Source: Competibacter_A sp002352125 (GTDB taxonomy: Bacteria > Pseudomonadota > Gammaproteobacteria > Competibacterales > Competibacteraceae). Taken from it: a stretch of DNA of 64,000 bases. Below the pieces are notes generated by a model, which saw nothing but the letters and a program-made list of their open reading frames with translations, did no database searches and was not told where the DNA came from. The stretch spans positions 49,980 through 113,979 of the forward strand of contig DAOROA010000002.1 of NCBI GenBank assembly GCA_035441325.1, given 5' to 3'. Position numbers and translations under genes: made by a program. This document shows, piece after piece, positions 1 through 8,005 of this stretch (positions are counted from its first letter, which is position 1; every line of letters starts with the position of its first letter).

Positions 1-117
1 CGAACAATTACCAAACGCGGCCGGCAACGCATTTTCATCGGCCGATGGGCATCGATAGCGACGACGGCGCCCATCAACATACTTCCCGCGAGCGGGACCA
101 AAAATTACTGGGTTTAT

Positions 118-897
118 ATGAGCGACACCTTCACCGACCATTTCGCTTCCGTTGCCGCCGACTATGCCGGTTTTCGCCCCACTTACCCGGCAAAGCTGTT
201 CGCGTGGCTGGCGGACATCGCGCCCGGTCGTACCCTCGCCTGGGACTGTGCGGCAGGTAGCGGGCAAGCATCGCGCGATTTGGCCTTGCACTTCGAGCGG
301 GTGGTCGCCACCGATGCCAGCTCGGCGCAGATCGCCGCCGCCATGCCCCAGCCGGGCGTGGAATATCGGGTCGCGGCAGCCGAAGCATCCGGTCTGCCGG
401 ATGCGGCCGTCGATCTCGTCGCGGTCGCCCAAGCGCTGCACTGGCTCGACCTGGACCGCTTCTACGCCGAAACGCGGCGGGTGCTGAAACCTGGCGGCAT
501 CCTGGCGGTATGGAGTTATGGCGTGCTTTCGGTCGAAGGCGCAACGGCGAATGCGCAAGTGGAGGCGTTCTACCGCGATACCGTCGGCCCGTACTGGCCA
601 CCCGAACGCCGGCTCGTCGAAAGCGGCTACCGAACGCTGCCCTTCCCGTTCGCCGAAATTCCCGCGCCTGCGTTCGACATGGAAGCGCATTGGACTTTAT
701 CGGAACTCCTTGGCTACATTCGTAGCTGGTCGGCAACCGGCCGCTATATCGCCGAGCGAGGTCACGATCCCGTGGCACCATTGGCGACGGAGCTGTCGCC
801 TCTTTGGACGCCGCCGCACGACCGGCGCCGGGTGACATGGCCGCTGGCGGTGCGGGTCGGCAAGGCGTCACCGGTCGCCGGCAGACACAATCGATGA
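118..897 (+). CDS. Class I SAM-dependent methyltransferase
   Basis: A 259-residue Rossmann-fold methyltransferase that should transfer a methyl group from S-adenosylmethionine to an unknown small substrate. The SAM-binding motif I is visible as WDCAAGSGQASRDLA (about residues 42-56), followed by an acidic turn VVATDAS and the motif GLPDAAVDLVAVAQALHWLD. The segment RVLKPGGILAVWSYG near residue 125 is typical of the UbiE/Tam-like group. The ATG at 118 gives the complete fold; the ribosome site is weak. It stands alone ahead of the ribosomal protein operon, and the first 117 bases hold nothing recognisable. The substrate cannot be read from the sequence. Confidence 0.85.
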   Translation: MSDTFTDHFASVAADYAGFRPTYPAKLFAWLADIAPGRTLAWDCAAGSGQASRDLALHFERVVATDASSAQIAAAMPQPGVEYRVAAAEASGLPDAAVDLVAVAQALHWLDLDRFYAETRRVLKPGGILAVWSYGVLSVEGATANAQVEAFYRDTVGPYWPPERRLVESGYRTLPFPFAEIPAPAFDMEAHWTLSELLGYIRSWSATGRYIAERGHDPVAPLATELSPLWTPPHDRRRVTWPLAVRVGKASPVAGRHNR

Positions 898-994
898 AAT
901 TGCGTTCGGATTCGGTTGCCCCTGCGACCGTCCGGCCAAATCGATCACGGGATCAGCGCATCCGCCGCCGGTTTATTCGCCGCACCGCCTGGCG

Positions 995-1023
995 TTGCGC
1001 GCCTCGGGCTTTCCCCCTAGAAT
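995..1023 (+). promoter_or_regulatory. Candidate sigma-70 promoter of the rpsF operon
   Basis: A TTGCGC hexamer (995-1000) and a TAGAAT hexamer (1018-1023) are separated by exactly 17 bases. A transcript would start near 1030 and carry a leader of about 75 nt before rpsF. The call rests on visual matching only. Confidence 0.5.
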
Positions 1024-1034
1024 GACTGCCCCTT

Positions 1035-1099
1035 GCGGCCCCCGGGCCGCGACTCCTTGCCTCACCGCGCCGCGGGAGGCTGTTTTCATCCGTAGGGAG
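1035..1099 (+). promoter_or_regulatory. Candidate S6:S18-binding autoregulatory leader of rpsF
   Basis: Two GC-rich hairpins lie between the predicted promoter and rpsF. One is GCGGCC/GGCCGC (1035-1050). The other is GCCTC-a-CCGCG/CGCGG-GAGGC (1059-1080). They are followed by CCGTAGGGAG (1090-1099), where a CCG triplet abuts the Shine-Dalgarno sequence. Bacterial rpsF leaders are known to be bound by the S6:S18 complex through a structured element containing a CCG motif. The position and the CCG fit, but the fold has not been computed. Confidence 0.4.
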
Positions 1100-1104
1100 C
1101 CCCG

Positions 1105-1530
1105 ATGCGACATTACGAAATCGTCTTTATGGTCCACCCCGACCAGAGCGAACAAGTCCCGGCAATGATCGAGCGTTATCGCGCGATGATCCAGGAGGAC
1201 GGCGGCCAAATCCACCGTTTAGAAGATTGGGGCCGCCGGCAGTTGGCTTATCCGATCAACAAAATCCATAAGGCGCACTACGTGCTGATGAACATCGAGT
1301 GCAGCCAAGCCGTATTGCAGGAAATTCAAAGCGCGTTTCGCTTCAACGACGCCGTCATCCGCAATCTCGTCATCCAGCGCGACGGTCCCGAAACCGAGCC
1401 ATCTCCGTTGATCAAATCTCGCGACGAACGCGACAGCCACGGGGATCGCGACAGCCACGGGGATCGCGAGGGACGCACCGACCGCGAAGAGGCCGACGAC
1501 GAGGCCGAAGCGGACGACGAAGCCGCTTGA
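1105..1530 (+). CDS. rpsF: 30S ribosomal protein S6
   Basis: S6 binds S18 on the platform of the small ribosomal subunit. The N-terminus MRHYEIVFMVHPDQSEQV and the block DWGRRQLAYPINKIHKAHYV are family hallmarks. The 141-residue length is in the usual range, with an acidic hydrophilic tail after about residue 100. That tail contains a perfect repeat of six residues, RDSHGD twice, encoded by an 18-bp tandem duplication. A GGGAG ribosome site lies about 6 nt before the ATG. It is first in the rpsF-priB-rpsR-DUF2232-rplI operon. Confidence 0.98.
   Translation: MRHYEIVFMVHPDQSEQVPAMIERYRAMIQEDGGQIHRLEDWGRRQLAYPINKIHKAHYVLMNIECSQAVLQEIQSAFRFNDAVIRNLVIQRDGPETEPSPLIKSRDERDSHGDRDSHGDREGRTDREEADDEAEADDEAA
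1431..1466 (+). repeat. Perfect 18-bp tandem duplication inside rpsF
   Basis: The 18-base unit beginning CGACAGCCACGGGG occurs twice without mismatch (1431-1448 and 1449-1466). It encodes a repeated RDSHGD in the charged S6 tail and keeps the frame. Confidence 0.9.
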
Positions 1531-1552
1531 GCCCTCGCCCGATGGGGTTGTC

Positions 1553-1882
1553 GTGGCCTCTTTGCCACCCACCGATAACTGCCTAACCATCGTCGGTCAA
1601 GTGGTTGGCCCTTGCGAAACTCGCACGTCCCCGGCGGGCGTGGCGATCGGTCGTTTCCTGCTGGATCACCATTCCAGCCAAATGGAAGCCGGCCTCCCGC
1701 GCGAAGCGCGTTGCCGACTTCCGGTCGTGGCCTGCGGCGAGCCGCTGGCCCAGGCTGCACGCCGCCTGCCGCCGGGAACACGCGTGCGAGTGCAAGGTTT
1801 CATCGGTCGCGCCAATTACCGCGAAAGCGAATACCGTTTGGTACTGCACGCCACCTGCATCGACGTTTTCGATGCCGAATAA
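1553..1882 (+). CDS. priB: Primosomal replication protein N
   Basis: PriB is a single-strand DNA-binding OB-fold protein that works with PriA in replication restart. This 109-residue product shows the expected pattern TIVGQVV, GVAIGRFLLDHHSSQ and VRVQGFIGR, followed by YRLVLHATCI. It begins with GTG at 1553, 22 bases after the rpsF stop. The next downstream start would remove the first beta strand. Its position between rpsF and rpsR is diagnostic and matches many beta- and gammaproteobacteria. Confidence 0.9.
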   Translation: MASLPPTDNCLTIVGQVVGPCETRTSPAGVAIGRFLLDHHSSQMEAGLPREARCRLPVVACGEPLAQAARRLPPGTRVRVQGFIGRANYRESEYRLVLHATCIDVFDAE

Positions 1883-1906
1883 TCAACTATTGAGGATCGA
1901 CTCAAC

Positions 1907-2131
1907 ATGTCGCGCTTTTTTCGTCGCAAGAAGTTTTGCCGTTTCACCGCCGAAGGCGTCAAGGAAATCGACTACAAGGACATCGCCACCTTGAAGAACT
2001 ACGTCACGGAAACCGGCAAGATCGTACCGAGCCGCATCACCGGCACCAAAGCCCGTTACCAGCGGCAGTTGTCGGTAGCGATCAAACGCGCCCGATTCCT
2101 GGCGCTACTGCCCTACTGCGACCGGCATTGA
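1907..2131 (+). CDS. rpsR: 30S ribosomal protein S18
   Basis: S18 pairs with S6 on the 30S platform. The 74-residue protein opens with MSRFFRRKKFCRFTAEGVK and contains KNYVTETGKIVPSRITGTKA, near-invariant in the family, and ends with a basic helix RQLSVAIKRARFLALLPY. Length is normal. It lies 24 bases downstream of priB in the same operon. Confidence 0.98.
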   Translation: MSRFFRRKKFCRFTAEGVKEIDYKDIATLKNYVTETGKIVPSRITGTKARYQRQLSVAIKRARFLALLPYCDRH

Positions 2132-2176
2132 ACTGTCGGTCCAGACAGCTCGAACCGGTCACCGGGATCACTCGCA

Positions 2177-3094
2177 GTGCGGTCGCTCGCCGCTTTCGTC
2201 GTGCGGAGCCGGCCGGCGGCGGTGCTGACCGCCGCCACGGCGGCAGTATTATTCTGGCTGTTCCCGCCGTTCTTGACCGTTGCCGGAGCGGTGGTGGCGC
2301 TGGTCACCTTGCGCCAAGGTGCGGCCGAGGGGGCGCTGCTCGCGATATTGGCCGGACTGGGTGCCGCCGGATTGACTTGGTTGGTGCTCGGCACGCCGTG
2401 GCCAATGGCACGGGTACTGCTGCCTTGCTGGTTTGCGTTATGGTCGCTCGCGTGGGTGCTGAGGACCACGGTCTCGTTATCCAGAACGTTCCAGGTGGCG
2501 GCGCTGCTGAGCCTGCTGGGCGTAGCCGGCTTTTATCTTGCGCTGGACGACCCGGCAATCTGGTGGAACGACGCGCTCGGCAGGCTGCAACAAGAATTAG
2601 TGGAATCGGCATCGCTGGGGCAAACGACAGACCAAGCCACGCTGAACGAACTGTTCGAGCTACTCGAAAGCTGGGCGCCGTTCCTGCCGGGCCAAGCGGC
2701 CAGCGCGGGCCTGCTGTCGGTGCTGACGGCGTTGCTGCTGGGTCGCTGGTGGCAGGCATTGTTGTTCAACCCCGGCGGTTTCCGTCCCGAATTTCACGGG
2801 TTGCGGTTGGGCCGGCCACTGGCGGTGCTGCTGCTGGCGCTGTTTGGCGGGGCGATGCTGTCTGGCTGGCCAGTGCTGACCAACGCCGCGCTGGTTCTGG
2901 GAACGCTGTTCACCCTCCAGGGCATCGCTCTGGTTCACGCCTTGTCGTTCAAATTACAGCTCTCGCCGGCCTGGCTGATTTTGTTCTACCTGCTGCTGAT
3001 TCCGCTGCTATCGCAGGTGGTGATGGCGCTGGGCGTCGCCGATGCGTGGGCCGATTTTCGGACCCGCGTTCGTTCGCGGCCGGGCAAACGCTGA
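2177..3094 (+). CDS. DUF2232 polytopic inner-membrane protein
   Basis: A 305-residue hydrophobic protein with about eight predicted membrane segments. It starts with an N-terminal pair (VLFWLFPPFLTVAGAVVALV) and ends with a C-terminal pair (LILFYLLLIPLLSQVVMALG). DUF2232 proteins of unknown function sit between rpsR and rplI in many gammaproteobacteria, and this gene occupies that slot. The start is GTG at 2177, 45 bases after rpsR. A soluble loop near residues 120-160 is rich in Glu and Leu. The role is not known; transport or envelope functions are guesses. Confidence 0.8.
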   Translation: MRSLAAFVVRSRPAAVLTAATAAVLFWLFPPFLTVAGAVVALVTLRQGAAEGALLAILAGLGAAGLTWLVLGTPWPMARVLLPCWFALWSLAWVLRTTVSLSRTFQVAALLSLLGVAGFYLALDDPAIWWNDALGRLQQELVESASLGQTTDQATLNELFELLESWAPFLPGQAASAGLLSVLTALLLGRWWQALLFNPGGFRPEFHGLRLGRPLAVLLLALFGGAMLSGWPVLTNAALVLGTLFTLQGIALVHALSFKLQLSPAWLILFYLLLIPLLSQVVMALGVADAWADFRTRVRSRPGKR

Positions 3095-3134
3095 ACGCGC
3101 ACTTACGCGCATCGAAAAACTTTGGAGTTTAGCG

Positions 3135-3584
3135 ATGGAAATCATTCTGCTAGAAAAAATCGCCAACTTAGGCGCCCTGGGCGATCGGGTCAAAGTCAAG
3201 CCGGGTTATGCCCGCAACTTTCTGATCCCTCAAGGTAAAGCCACTGCGGCCACTGCGGCCAACTTGGCTCGTTTCGAGGCTCGCCGCGCCGAACTGGAAC
3301 GAGTCGCCGCCGAGGCTTTGGCCAAGGCTAGCGCTCGCGCGACCCAATTGGCCGAGCTGATCGTCACTCTTTCGGTGAAGACCGGCAGCGAAGGCAGGCT
3401 GTTCGGTTCGGTCGGCGCCGCCGATATCGCCAATGCGGTATCGGCCGCTGGCATCGAGCTGTCGAAACACGAAGTGCGGCTTTCTACCGGTCCGATTCGC
3501 CAGATCGGCGAATACGACGTAGACCTGCATCTACACAGCGAGGTCAAAACCCAAATCCGGGTCAACATCATCGCCGAAGCCTAA
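3135..3584 (+). CDS. rplI: 50S ribosomal protein L9
   Basis: L9 binds 23S rRNA near the L1 stalk and has two globular domains joined by a long helix. The N-terminal rRNA-binding motif GDRVKVKPGYARNFLIPQGK is intact. The linker (LARFEARRAELERVAAEALA) and the C-terminal domain through RVNIIAEA give 149 residues, the standard length. The ATG at 3135 is preceded by GGAG at good spacing, which favours it over upstream in-frame codons. It is last in the rpsF operon. Confidence 0.98.
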   Translation: MEIILLEKIANLGALGDRVKVKPGYARNFLIPQGKATAATAANLARFEARRAELERVAAEALAKASARATQLAELIVTLSVKTGSEGRLFGSVGAADIANAVSAAGIELSKHEVRLSTGPIRQIGEYDVDLHLHSEVKTQIRVNIIAEA

Positions 3585-3767
3585 AATTTGGCGAATTATC
3601 CGCGCCGGGGTCTGGACTGAACTAGAATTATATTCCCCGCGCGGATTCCCCCGACGTTGCCCGTTGGCCGGATAACGCACCCAACCCTCGCCGGGGAACT
3701 TCGAGGCCGTACCGCCGAATCGTCGCAGCGGACGGCGGATCGTCGGTTTCGTTCCGAGAGTTCCGTC

Positions 3768-5267
3768 ATGCAGCCCGTCACCCCGTTTCCCAATCGAAAG
3801 GATGCCGCTGCGGAAGCGCTGCGGGTGCCGCCGCATTCGCTCGAAGCCGAACAAGCGGTCCTGGGTGGTCTGATGCTGGATAATTCCACTTGGGATCAGA
3901 TCGCCGACCGCTTGGATGAGAGCGATTTTTACCGCAACGATCACCGTCTGATTTTCTGCGCCATCCGCCGGTTGTCCGAGAACGGCAAGCCTTTCGATTT
4001 GCTGACCCTGGCCGAATGGCTGGAGGATAACAACGATCTGGAGGCGGCCGGAGGATTCGCCTATCTTGGCATTCTGGTGCGAGACACGCCCAGCGCTGCC
4101 AACGTCCGCGCCTACGGCGACATCGTCCGCGAGCGGGCGATCCGCCGCGAGCTGATCCGGACCGCCACCGAAATGGCCGACAGCGCCTACGATCCCAAGG
4201 GCCGCGATAGCAAGCAATTGCTCGATGAAGCCGAGAAGCGGGTGTTCGCCATCGCCGAGCATGGGTCGCGCGCCCAACAGGGTTTCGCCAACATGAAAAA
4301 TTTGCTGGCGAGCACGGTGGAACGAATCGATATTTTGTTCCAGCGAGACAATCCCATCACCGGCATCGCCACCGGCTGGCCCGATTTCGACGACAAGACC
4401 GCCGGCCTACAGCGCGGCGACTTGATCGTGATCGCCGGCCGGCCTTCGATGGGCAAGACCGCCTTTGCCATGAACATCGCCGAATTTGCGGCCATCCAGA
4501 TGAAATGCCCGGTGGCGGTGTTCAGCATGGAAATGCCGGGCGAAAGCTTGATCATGCGCCTGATCTCCTCGCTGGGGCGAATCGACCAGCACAAAGTGCG
4601 CACCGGCCGCCTGGACGATGAAGATTGGCCCCGGATCACCTCGGCGGTCACCATGCTGTCGGAGGCGCGGTTATTCATCGACGACAGTTCCAGCCTGAGC
4701 CCGAACGAACTTCGGGCGCGGGCTCGCCGCCTGCACCGGCAAGAAGGGCAACTCGGTCTAATCGTGGTGGATTATCTTCAGTTGATGCAGGTGCCGGGCA
4801 CCAACGAGAACCGGGCGACCGAGGTATCCGAGATTTCTCGCTCGCTCAAAGCCTTGGCCAAGGAATTAGCCGTACCGGTACTGGCGCTGTCCCAGCTCAA
4901 CCGCACCTTGGAGCAACGCGGCGACAAGCGACCGATCATGTCGGACTTGCGCGAATCGGGTGCCATCGAACAGGATGCGGATTTGATTTGCTTCATCTAT
5001 CGCGACGAAGTTTACAATCCCGATAGCCCCGACAAGGGCGTCGCCGAAATCATTATCGGCAAACAGCGCAATGGTCCCATCGGGACTACCCGCCTCACTT
5101 TCTTGGGTCAATATACCCGTTTCGAAAGCTACGCTTCCGAATCCTACTCGGCAGGTTCCAGCTATGAGTCGAGCAACCGAGGTGCGTCTCGATCTGGGGG
5201 CGCTGGTTCACAATCTCCGGCGGGTAAGGGAAGCCGCCCCGCGCCGGCGAGTGGCGGCGGCCGTTAA
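3768..5267 (+). CDS. dnaB: Replicative DNA helicase DnaB
   Basis: DnaB is the hexameric 5'-3' helicase at the replication fork. The N-terminal DnaG-interacting domain starts with VPPHSLEAEQAVLGGLM. The RecA-like domain has Walker A GRPSMGKT (about residues 224-231), FSMEMPGESL, a Walker B region LIVVDYLQLM and SQLNRTLEQRGDKRP. The 499-residue protein is longer than usual because of a C-terminal tail rich in Ser and Gly after GQYTRFES. That tail is encoded entirely inside the start of alr. The overlap is 104 nt, and the dnaB TAA (5265-5267) straddles two alr codons. The body of the enzyme looks normal. Confidence 0.97.
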   Translation: MQPVTPFPNRKDAAAEALRVPPHSLEAEQAVLGGLMLDNSTWDQIADRLDESDFYRNDHRLIFCAIRRLSENGKPFDLLTLAEWLEDNNDLEAAGGFAYLGILVRDTPSAANVRAYGDIVRERAIRRELIRTATEMADSAYDPKGRDSKQLLDEAEKRVFAIAEHGSRAQQGFANMKNLLASTVERIDILFQRDNPITGIATGWPDFDDKTAGLQRGDLIVIAGRPSMGKTAFAMNIAEFAAIQMKCPVAVFSMEMPGESLIMRLISSLGRIDQHKVRTGRLDDEDWPRITSAVTMLSEARLFIDDSSSLSPNELRARARRLHRQEGQLGLIVVDYLQLMQVPGTNENRATEVSEISRSLKALAKELAVPVLALSQLNRTLEQRGDKRPIMSDLRESGAIEQDADLICFIYRDEVYNPDSPDKGVAEIIIGKQRNGPIGTTRLTFLGQYTRFESYASESYSAGSSYESSNRGASRSGGAGSQSPAGKGSRPAPASGGGR

Positions 5268-6249
5268 GGCCGAAGGCTACGGCCATGGTTTGGTTCGCGT
5301 TGCGCGAGCGCTGGACGCCGACGCTTTTGCGGTGGCTTGCATCGAAGAAGCGCTGACCTTGCGCGAAGCCGGCATCGACCGGCCGATCCTGTTGCTGGAA
5401 GGAGTTTTCGAAGCGGAGGAACTGGCGTCGTGCGCCCGTCACGATCTGGATATCGCGGTTCACCATCCCGAACAGGTGCGGATGTTGGAATGTGCACGAC
5501 CGGAACAACCGCTACGGGTTTGGCTGAAAATCGATACCGGGATGCACCGGCTGGGCCTGAAACCGGAGACGGTATCGACCGCTTGGCAACAGTTGCACGA
5601 CTGTCCTGCGGTCCGCTCAGATATCGGGTTGATGAGCCATTTAGCCCGTGCGGATGAGCGCGCTTGCGATTACACCGTACGGCAACTCGAAACCTTCGCC
5701 GCCGCCGCCGCTGGCTTACCCGGCGAACGGTCGCTCGCCAATTCCGCCGGCATCCTGAGCTGGCCGCAAACGCATTTCGATTGGGTGCGGCCCGGCATCA
5801 TGCTGTATGGCGCCTCGCCGTTCGTGGACAGTCTCGCTCCCGACGAAGATTTGCGCCCCGTGATGACGCTGAGCACTCGGTTGATCGCGATCAATCGCTT
5901 GCGAAAAGACGAGCCGGTCGGCTACGGCGGAACCTGGACTTGTCCCGAAGACATGGATGTCGGGGTAGCGGCGGCCGGTTACGGCGACGGTTATCCCCGC
6001 CACGCCCCCTCCGGGACGCCGGTGCTGATCAACGGTCGCGAGGCGACGCTGATCGGGCGGGTGTCGATGGACATGATCACTCTCGATCTGCGCCGGCATC
6101 CCGAGGCGCGAATCGGCGATCCAGTGGTGCTGTGGGGCGAGGGATTACCGGTGGAACGCATCGCACAACTTGCGGACACCATTTCTTATACCTTGTTATG
6201 TGGAGTAACGGCGCGCGTGAAGCGCGAAGTGATTCCAGCCGATGGTTAA
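5164..6249 (+). CDS. alr: Alanine racemase
   Basis: A PLP enzyme that converts L- to D-alanine for peptidoglycan. The 361-residue protein has the cofactor lysine in AVKAEGYGHG (K35) and the second catalytic tyrosine region GYGDGYPR. The C-terminal block is GRVSMDMITLD. The start at 5164 (MSRATEVRLDLGAL) gives the normal length and keeps the first strand of the barrel, so the overlap with dnaB is probably real. Codon K35 shares two bases with the dnaB stop codon. Its end overlaps radA by 8 nt, suggesting coupled translation. Confidence 0.95.
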   Translation: MSRATEVRLDLGALVHNLRRVREAAPRRRVAAAVKAEGYGHGLVRVARALDADAFAVACIEEALTLREAGIDRPILLLEGVFEAEELASCARHDLDIAVHHPEQVRMLECARPEQPLRVWLKIDTGMHRLGLKPETVSTAWQQLHDCPAVRSDIGLMSHLARADERACDYTVRQLETFAAAAAGLPGERSLANSAGILSWPQTHFDWVRPGIMLYGASPFVDSLAPDEDLRPVMTLSTRLIAINRLRKDEPVGYGGTWTCPEDMDVGVAAAGYGDGYPRHAPSGTPVLINGREATLIGRVSMDMITLDLRRHPEARIGDPVVLWGEGLPVERIAQLADTISYTLLCGVTARVKREVIPADG

Positions 6250-7618
6250 CAAAGGCCGCGCGGTCTACGTCTGCACCGAATGCGGCGCGCAAGCCAGCAA
6301 ATGGTCCGGTCAGTGCGGCGACTGCGGCGCCTGGAACACGTTGCAAGAAACGCTGGTTACGTCATCAGCCACCAAGACGGCGACAAAACCCGCCGGCTAT
6401 GCGGGCGCGGTGGCTGGCGCCGAGGTTCGCACTTTGGCCGAAGTGGATGCGGCGGCGGAAATCCGCCAGTCCTGCGGCAACGGCGAGCTGGATCGCGTGC
6501 TGGGCGGCGGTCTGGTCAACGGCTCGGTGACCCTGATCGGTGGCGATCCCGGCATCGGCAAATCCACTCTCCTCTTGCAAGTCTTGGCGGAACTCGCGGC
6601 GCGCAACCGGACGCTATACGTCAGCGGCGAAGAGTCGCCGCAGCAGATCAGCCTGCGCGCCCAACGCTTGCAACTGTCCCGCGACTGCTTGCGGCTGCTG
6701 CCGGAAATCTGCGTCGAGCGGATTCTGGCCGTCGCCGAAACCGAGCAGCCGCAATCGATGGTCATCGACTCGATCCAGACCGTGTTCACCGAACGGCTGC
6801 AATCGGCGCCCGGTTCGGTGGCGCAGGTGCGCGAAAGCGCGGCGCAACTGGTGCGCTTCGCCAAGGCCAGCGGCACGGCGCTGTTCTTGGTCGGGCACGT
6901 CACCAAGGAGGGTGCCATCGCGGGGCCGCGTGTGCTGGAGCACATGGTCGATACCGTGCTGTATTTCGAGGGCGATCCCAGCGGCCGGTTGCGGGTGTTG
7001 CGGGCGGTGAAAAACCGCTACGGGCCGGTCAACGAACTGGGCGTGTTCGCGATGACCGAGCGGGGATTGAAGGAAGTCAGCAACCCATCGGCGATTTTCT
7101 TGTCGCGCCACGATACGCCGGTGGCCGGCAGCGTCATCATGGTCACCCGGGAAGGCACCCGGCCGCTGCTGGTGGAGATTCAGGCATTGGTGGACGAATG
7201 CCACGGCGGCAACCCGCGCCGCGTGACGCTGGGGCTGGAGCAGAACCGGCTGGCGATGCTGTTGGCGGTGCTGCACCGGCACGGCGGCGTAGCGATGTAC
7301 GATCAGGACGTGTACGTCAACGCGGTGGGCGGAGTGCGGATCAACGAAACGGCGGCGGATTTGGCGGTATTGCTGGCGGCGCTATCGAGCTTCCGCGACC
7401 GGCCGCTGCCGACCGAGTTGGTGGTGTTCGGCGAAGTTGGGCTAGCGGGCGAAATCCGGCCGGTGCCGAATGGCGAGGAGCGGCTGCGCGAAGCGGCGAA
7501 ACACGGTTTCAAGCAGGCCATCGTCCCCCGCGCCAACTTGCCCCGGCGCGGCAGCCGGGTGGAAGGGCTGGAAGTGCGCGGCGTGACCCGGTTGGGCGAA
7601 GTGATGGGAGGGTTGTAA
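6242..7618 (+). CDS. radA: DNA repair protein RadA
   Basis: RadA is a RecA-related ATPase that promotes branch migration in recombinational repair. The 458-residue protein has the N-terminal zinc finger with C11, C14, C25 and C28. Walker A is GDPGIGKS (101-108), the RadA-specific motif KNRYG is at 257-261, and the C-terminal Lon-protease-like domain includes VVFGEVGLAGEIRPVPNG. Length is standard. It overlaps the end of alr by 8 nt and is the last gene of this rightward block. Confidence 0.97.
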   Translation: MVNKGRAVYVCTECGAQASKWSGQCGDCGAWNTLQETLVTSSATKTATKPAGYAGAVAGAEVRTLAEVDAAAEIRQSCGNGELDRVLGGGLVNGSVTLIGGDPGIGKSTLLLQVLAELAARNRTLYVSGEESPQQISLRAQRLQLSRDCLRLLPEICVERILAVAETEQPQSMVIDSIQTVFTERLQSAPGSVAQVRESAAQLVRFAKASGTALFLVGHVTKEGAIAGPRVLEHMVDTVLYFEGDPSGRLRVLRAVKNRYGPVNELGVFAMTERGLKEVSNPSAIFLSRHDTPVAGSVIMVTREGTRPLLVEIQALVDECHGGNPRRVTLGLEQNRLAMLLAVLHRHGGVAMYDQDVYVNAVGGVRINETAADLAVLLAALSSFRDRPLPTELVVFGEVGLAGEIRPVPNGEERLREAAKHGFKQAIVPRANLPRRGSRVEGLEVRGVTRLGEVMGGL

Positions 7619-7761
7619 AGCCGGGTTGGCGCAACGCAACTCGACGGGTCAATCCGGAGCGAGGCCACGCTCAATGGCTATCACAAACGGCGGTGACGCT
7701 GGACGGGTGGGAAGCGGATCCGGCGCGGGATGCGGCCTTCGAGAAAGCAATGATGCCAATT

Positions 7762-7854
7762 TGGCGGAGAGGGTGGGATTCGAACCCACGTGGGGCGGCT
7801 AAGCCCCCATCCGATTTCGAGTCGGCGCCGTTGTGACCGCTTCGGTACCTCTCC
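7762..7854 (-). tRNA. tRNA-Ser (anticodon CGA)
   Basis: On the minus strand the acceptor strands GGAGAGG and CCTCTCC pair perfectly, followed by discriminator G and an encoded CCA (7764-7762). The anticodon loop CTCGAAA places CGA at 7817-7819. The long variable arm (GGGGGCTTAGCCGCCCC) and the T arm GTGGGTTCGAATCCCAC are intact. The 93-nt length and extra arm are typical of a serine tRNA reading UCG codons. Confidence 0.97.
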
Positions 7855-7892
7855 GGGAGGAATTGCTTGGAGCGAACGAAAAAGAGTTTTAT

Positions 7893-7920
7893 ATTTTACC
7901 GTATCGCAAGATTTTGCCAA
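7893..7920 (-). promoter_or_regulatory. Candidate promoter of tRNA-Ser
   Basis: Reading leftward, TTGGCA (7920-7915) and TAAAAT (7898-7893) are spaced by 16 bases, about 39 nt ahead of the mature tRNA 5' end. It is the only AT-rich patch between the tRNA and the next gene. Confidence 0.5.
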
Positions 7921-8005
7921 TCCCTTTGGAATTCTCCATCTCGATATCAAAAAAATCGAGAAGAGTCACAGAACAGACAAGTCTCGTGTTCGCTGCACCG
8001 ACGCA

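Noticed and set aside
131..871. A 246-residue minus-strand frame opposite the methyltransferase gene.
   Set aside because: It is Arg/Pro-rich with no recognisable fold and lies fully under a gene with clear SAM-binding motifs.
7619..7761. Extension of a frame past radA through the tRNA-Ser region as a coding gene.
   Set aside because: The stretch has no domain and the tRNA on the other strand is complete with CCA and a promoter.
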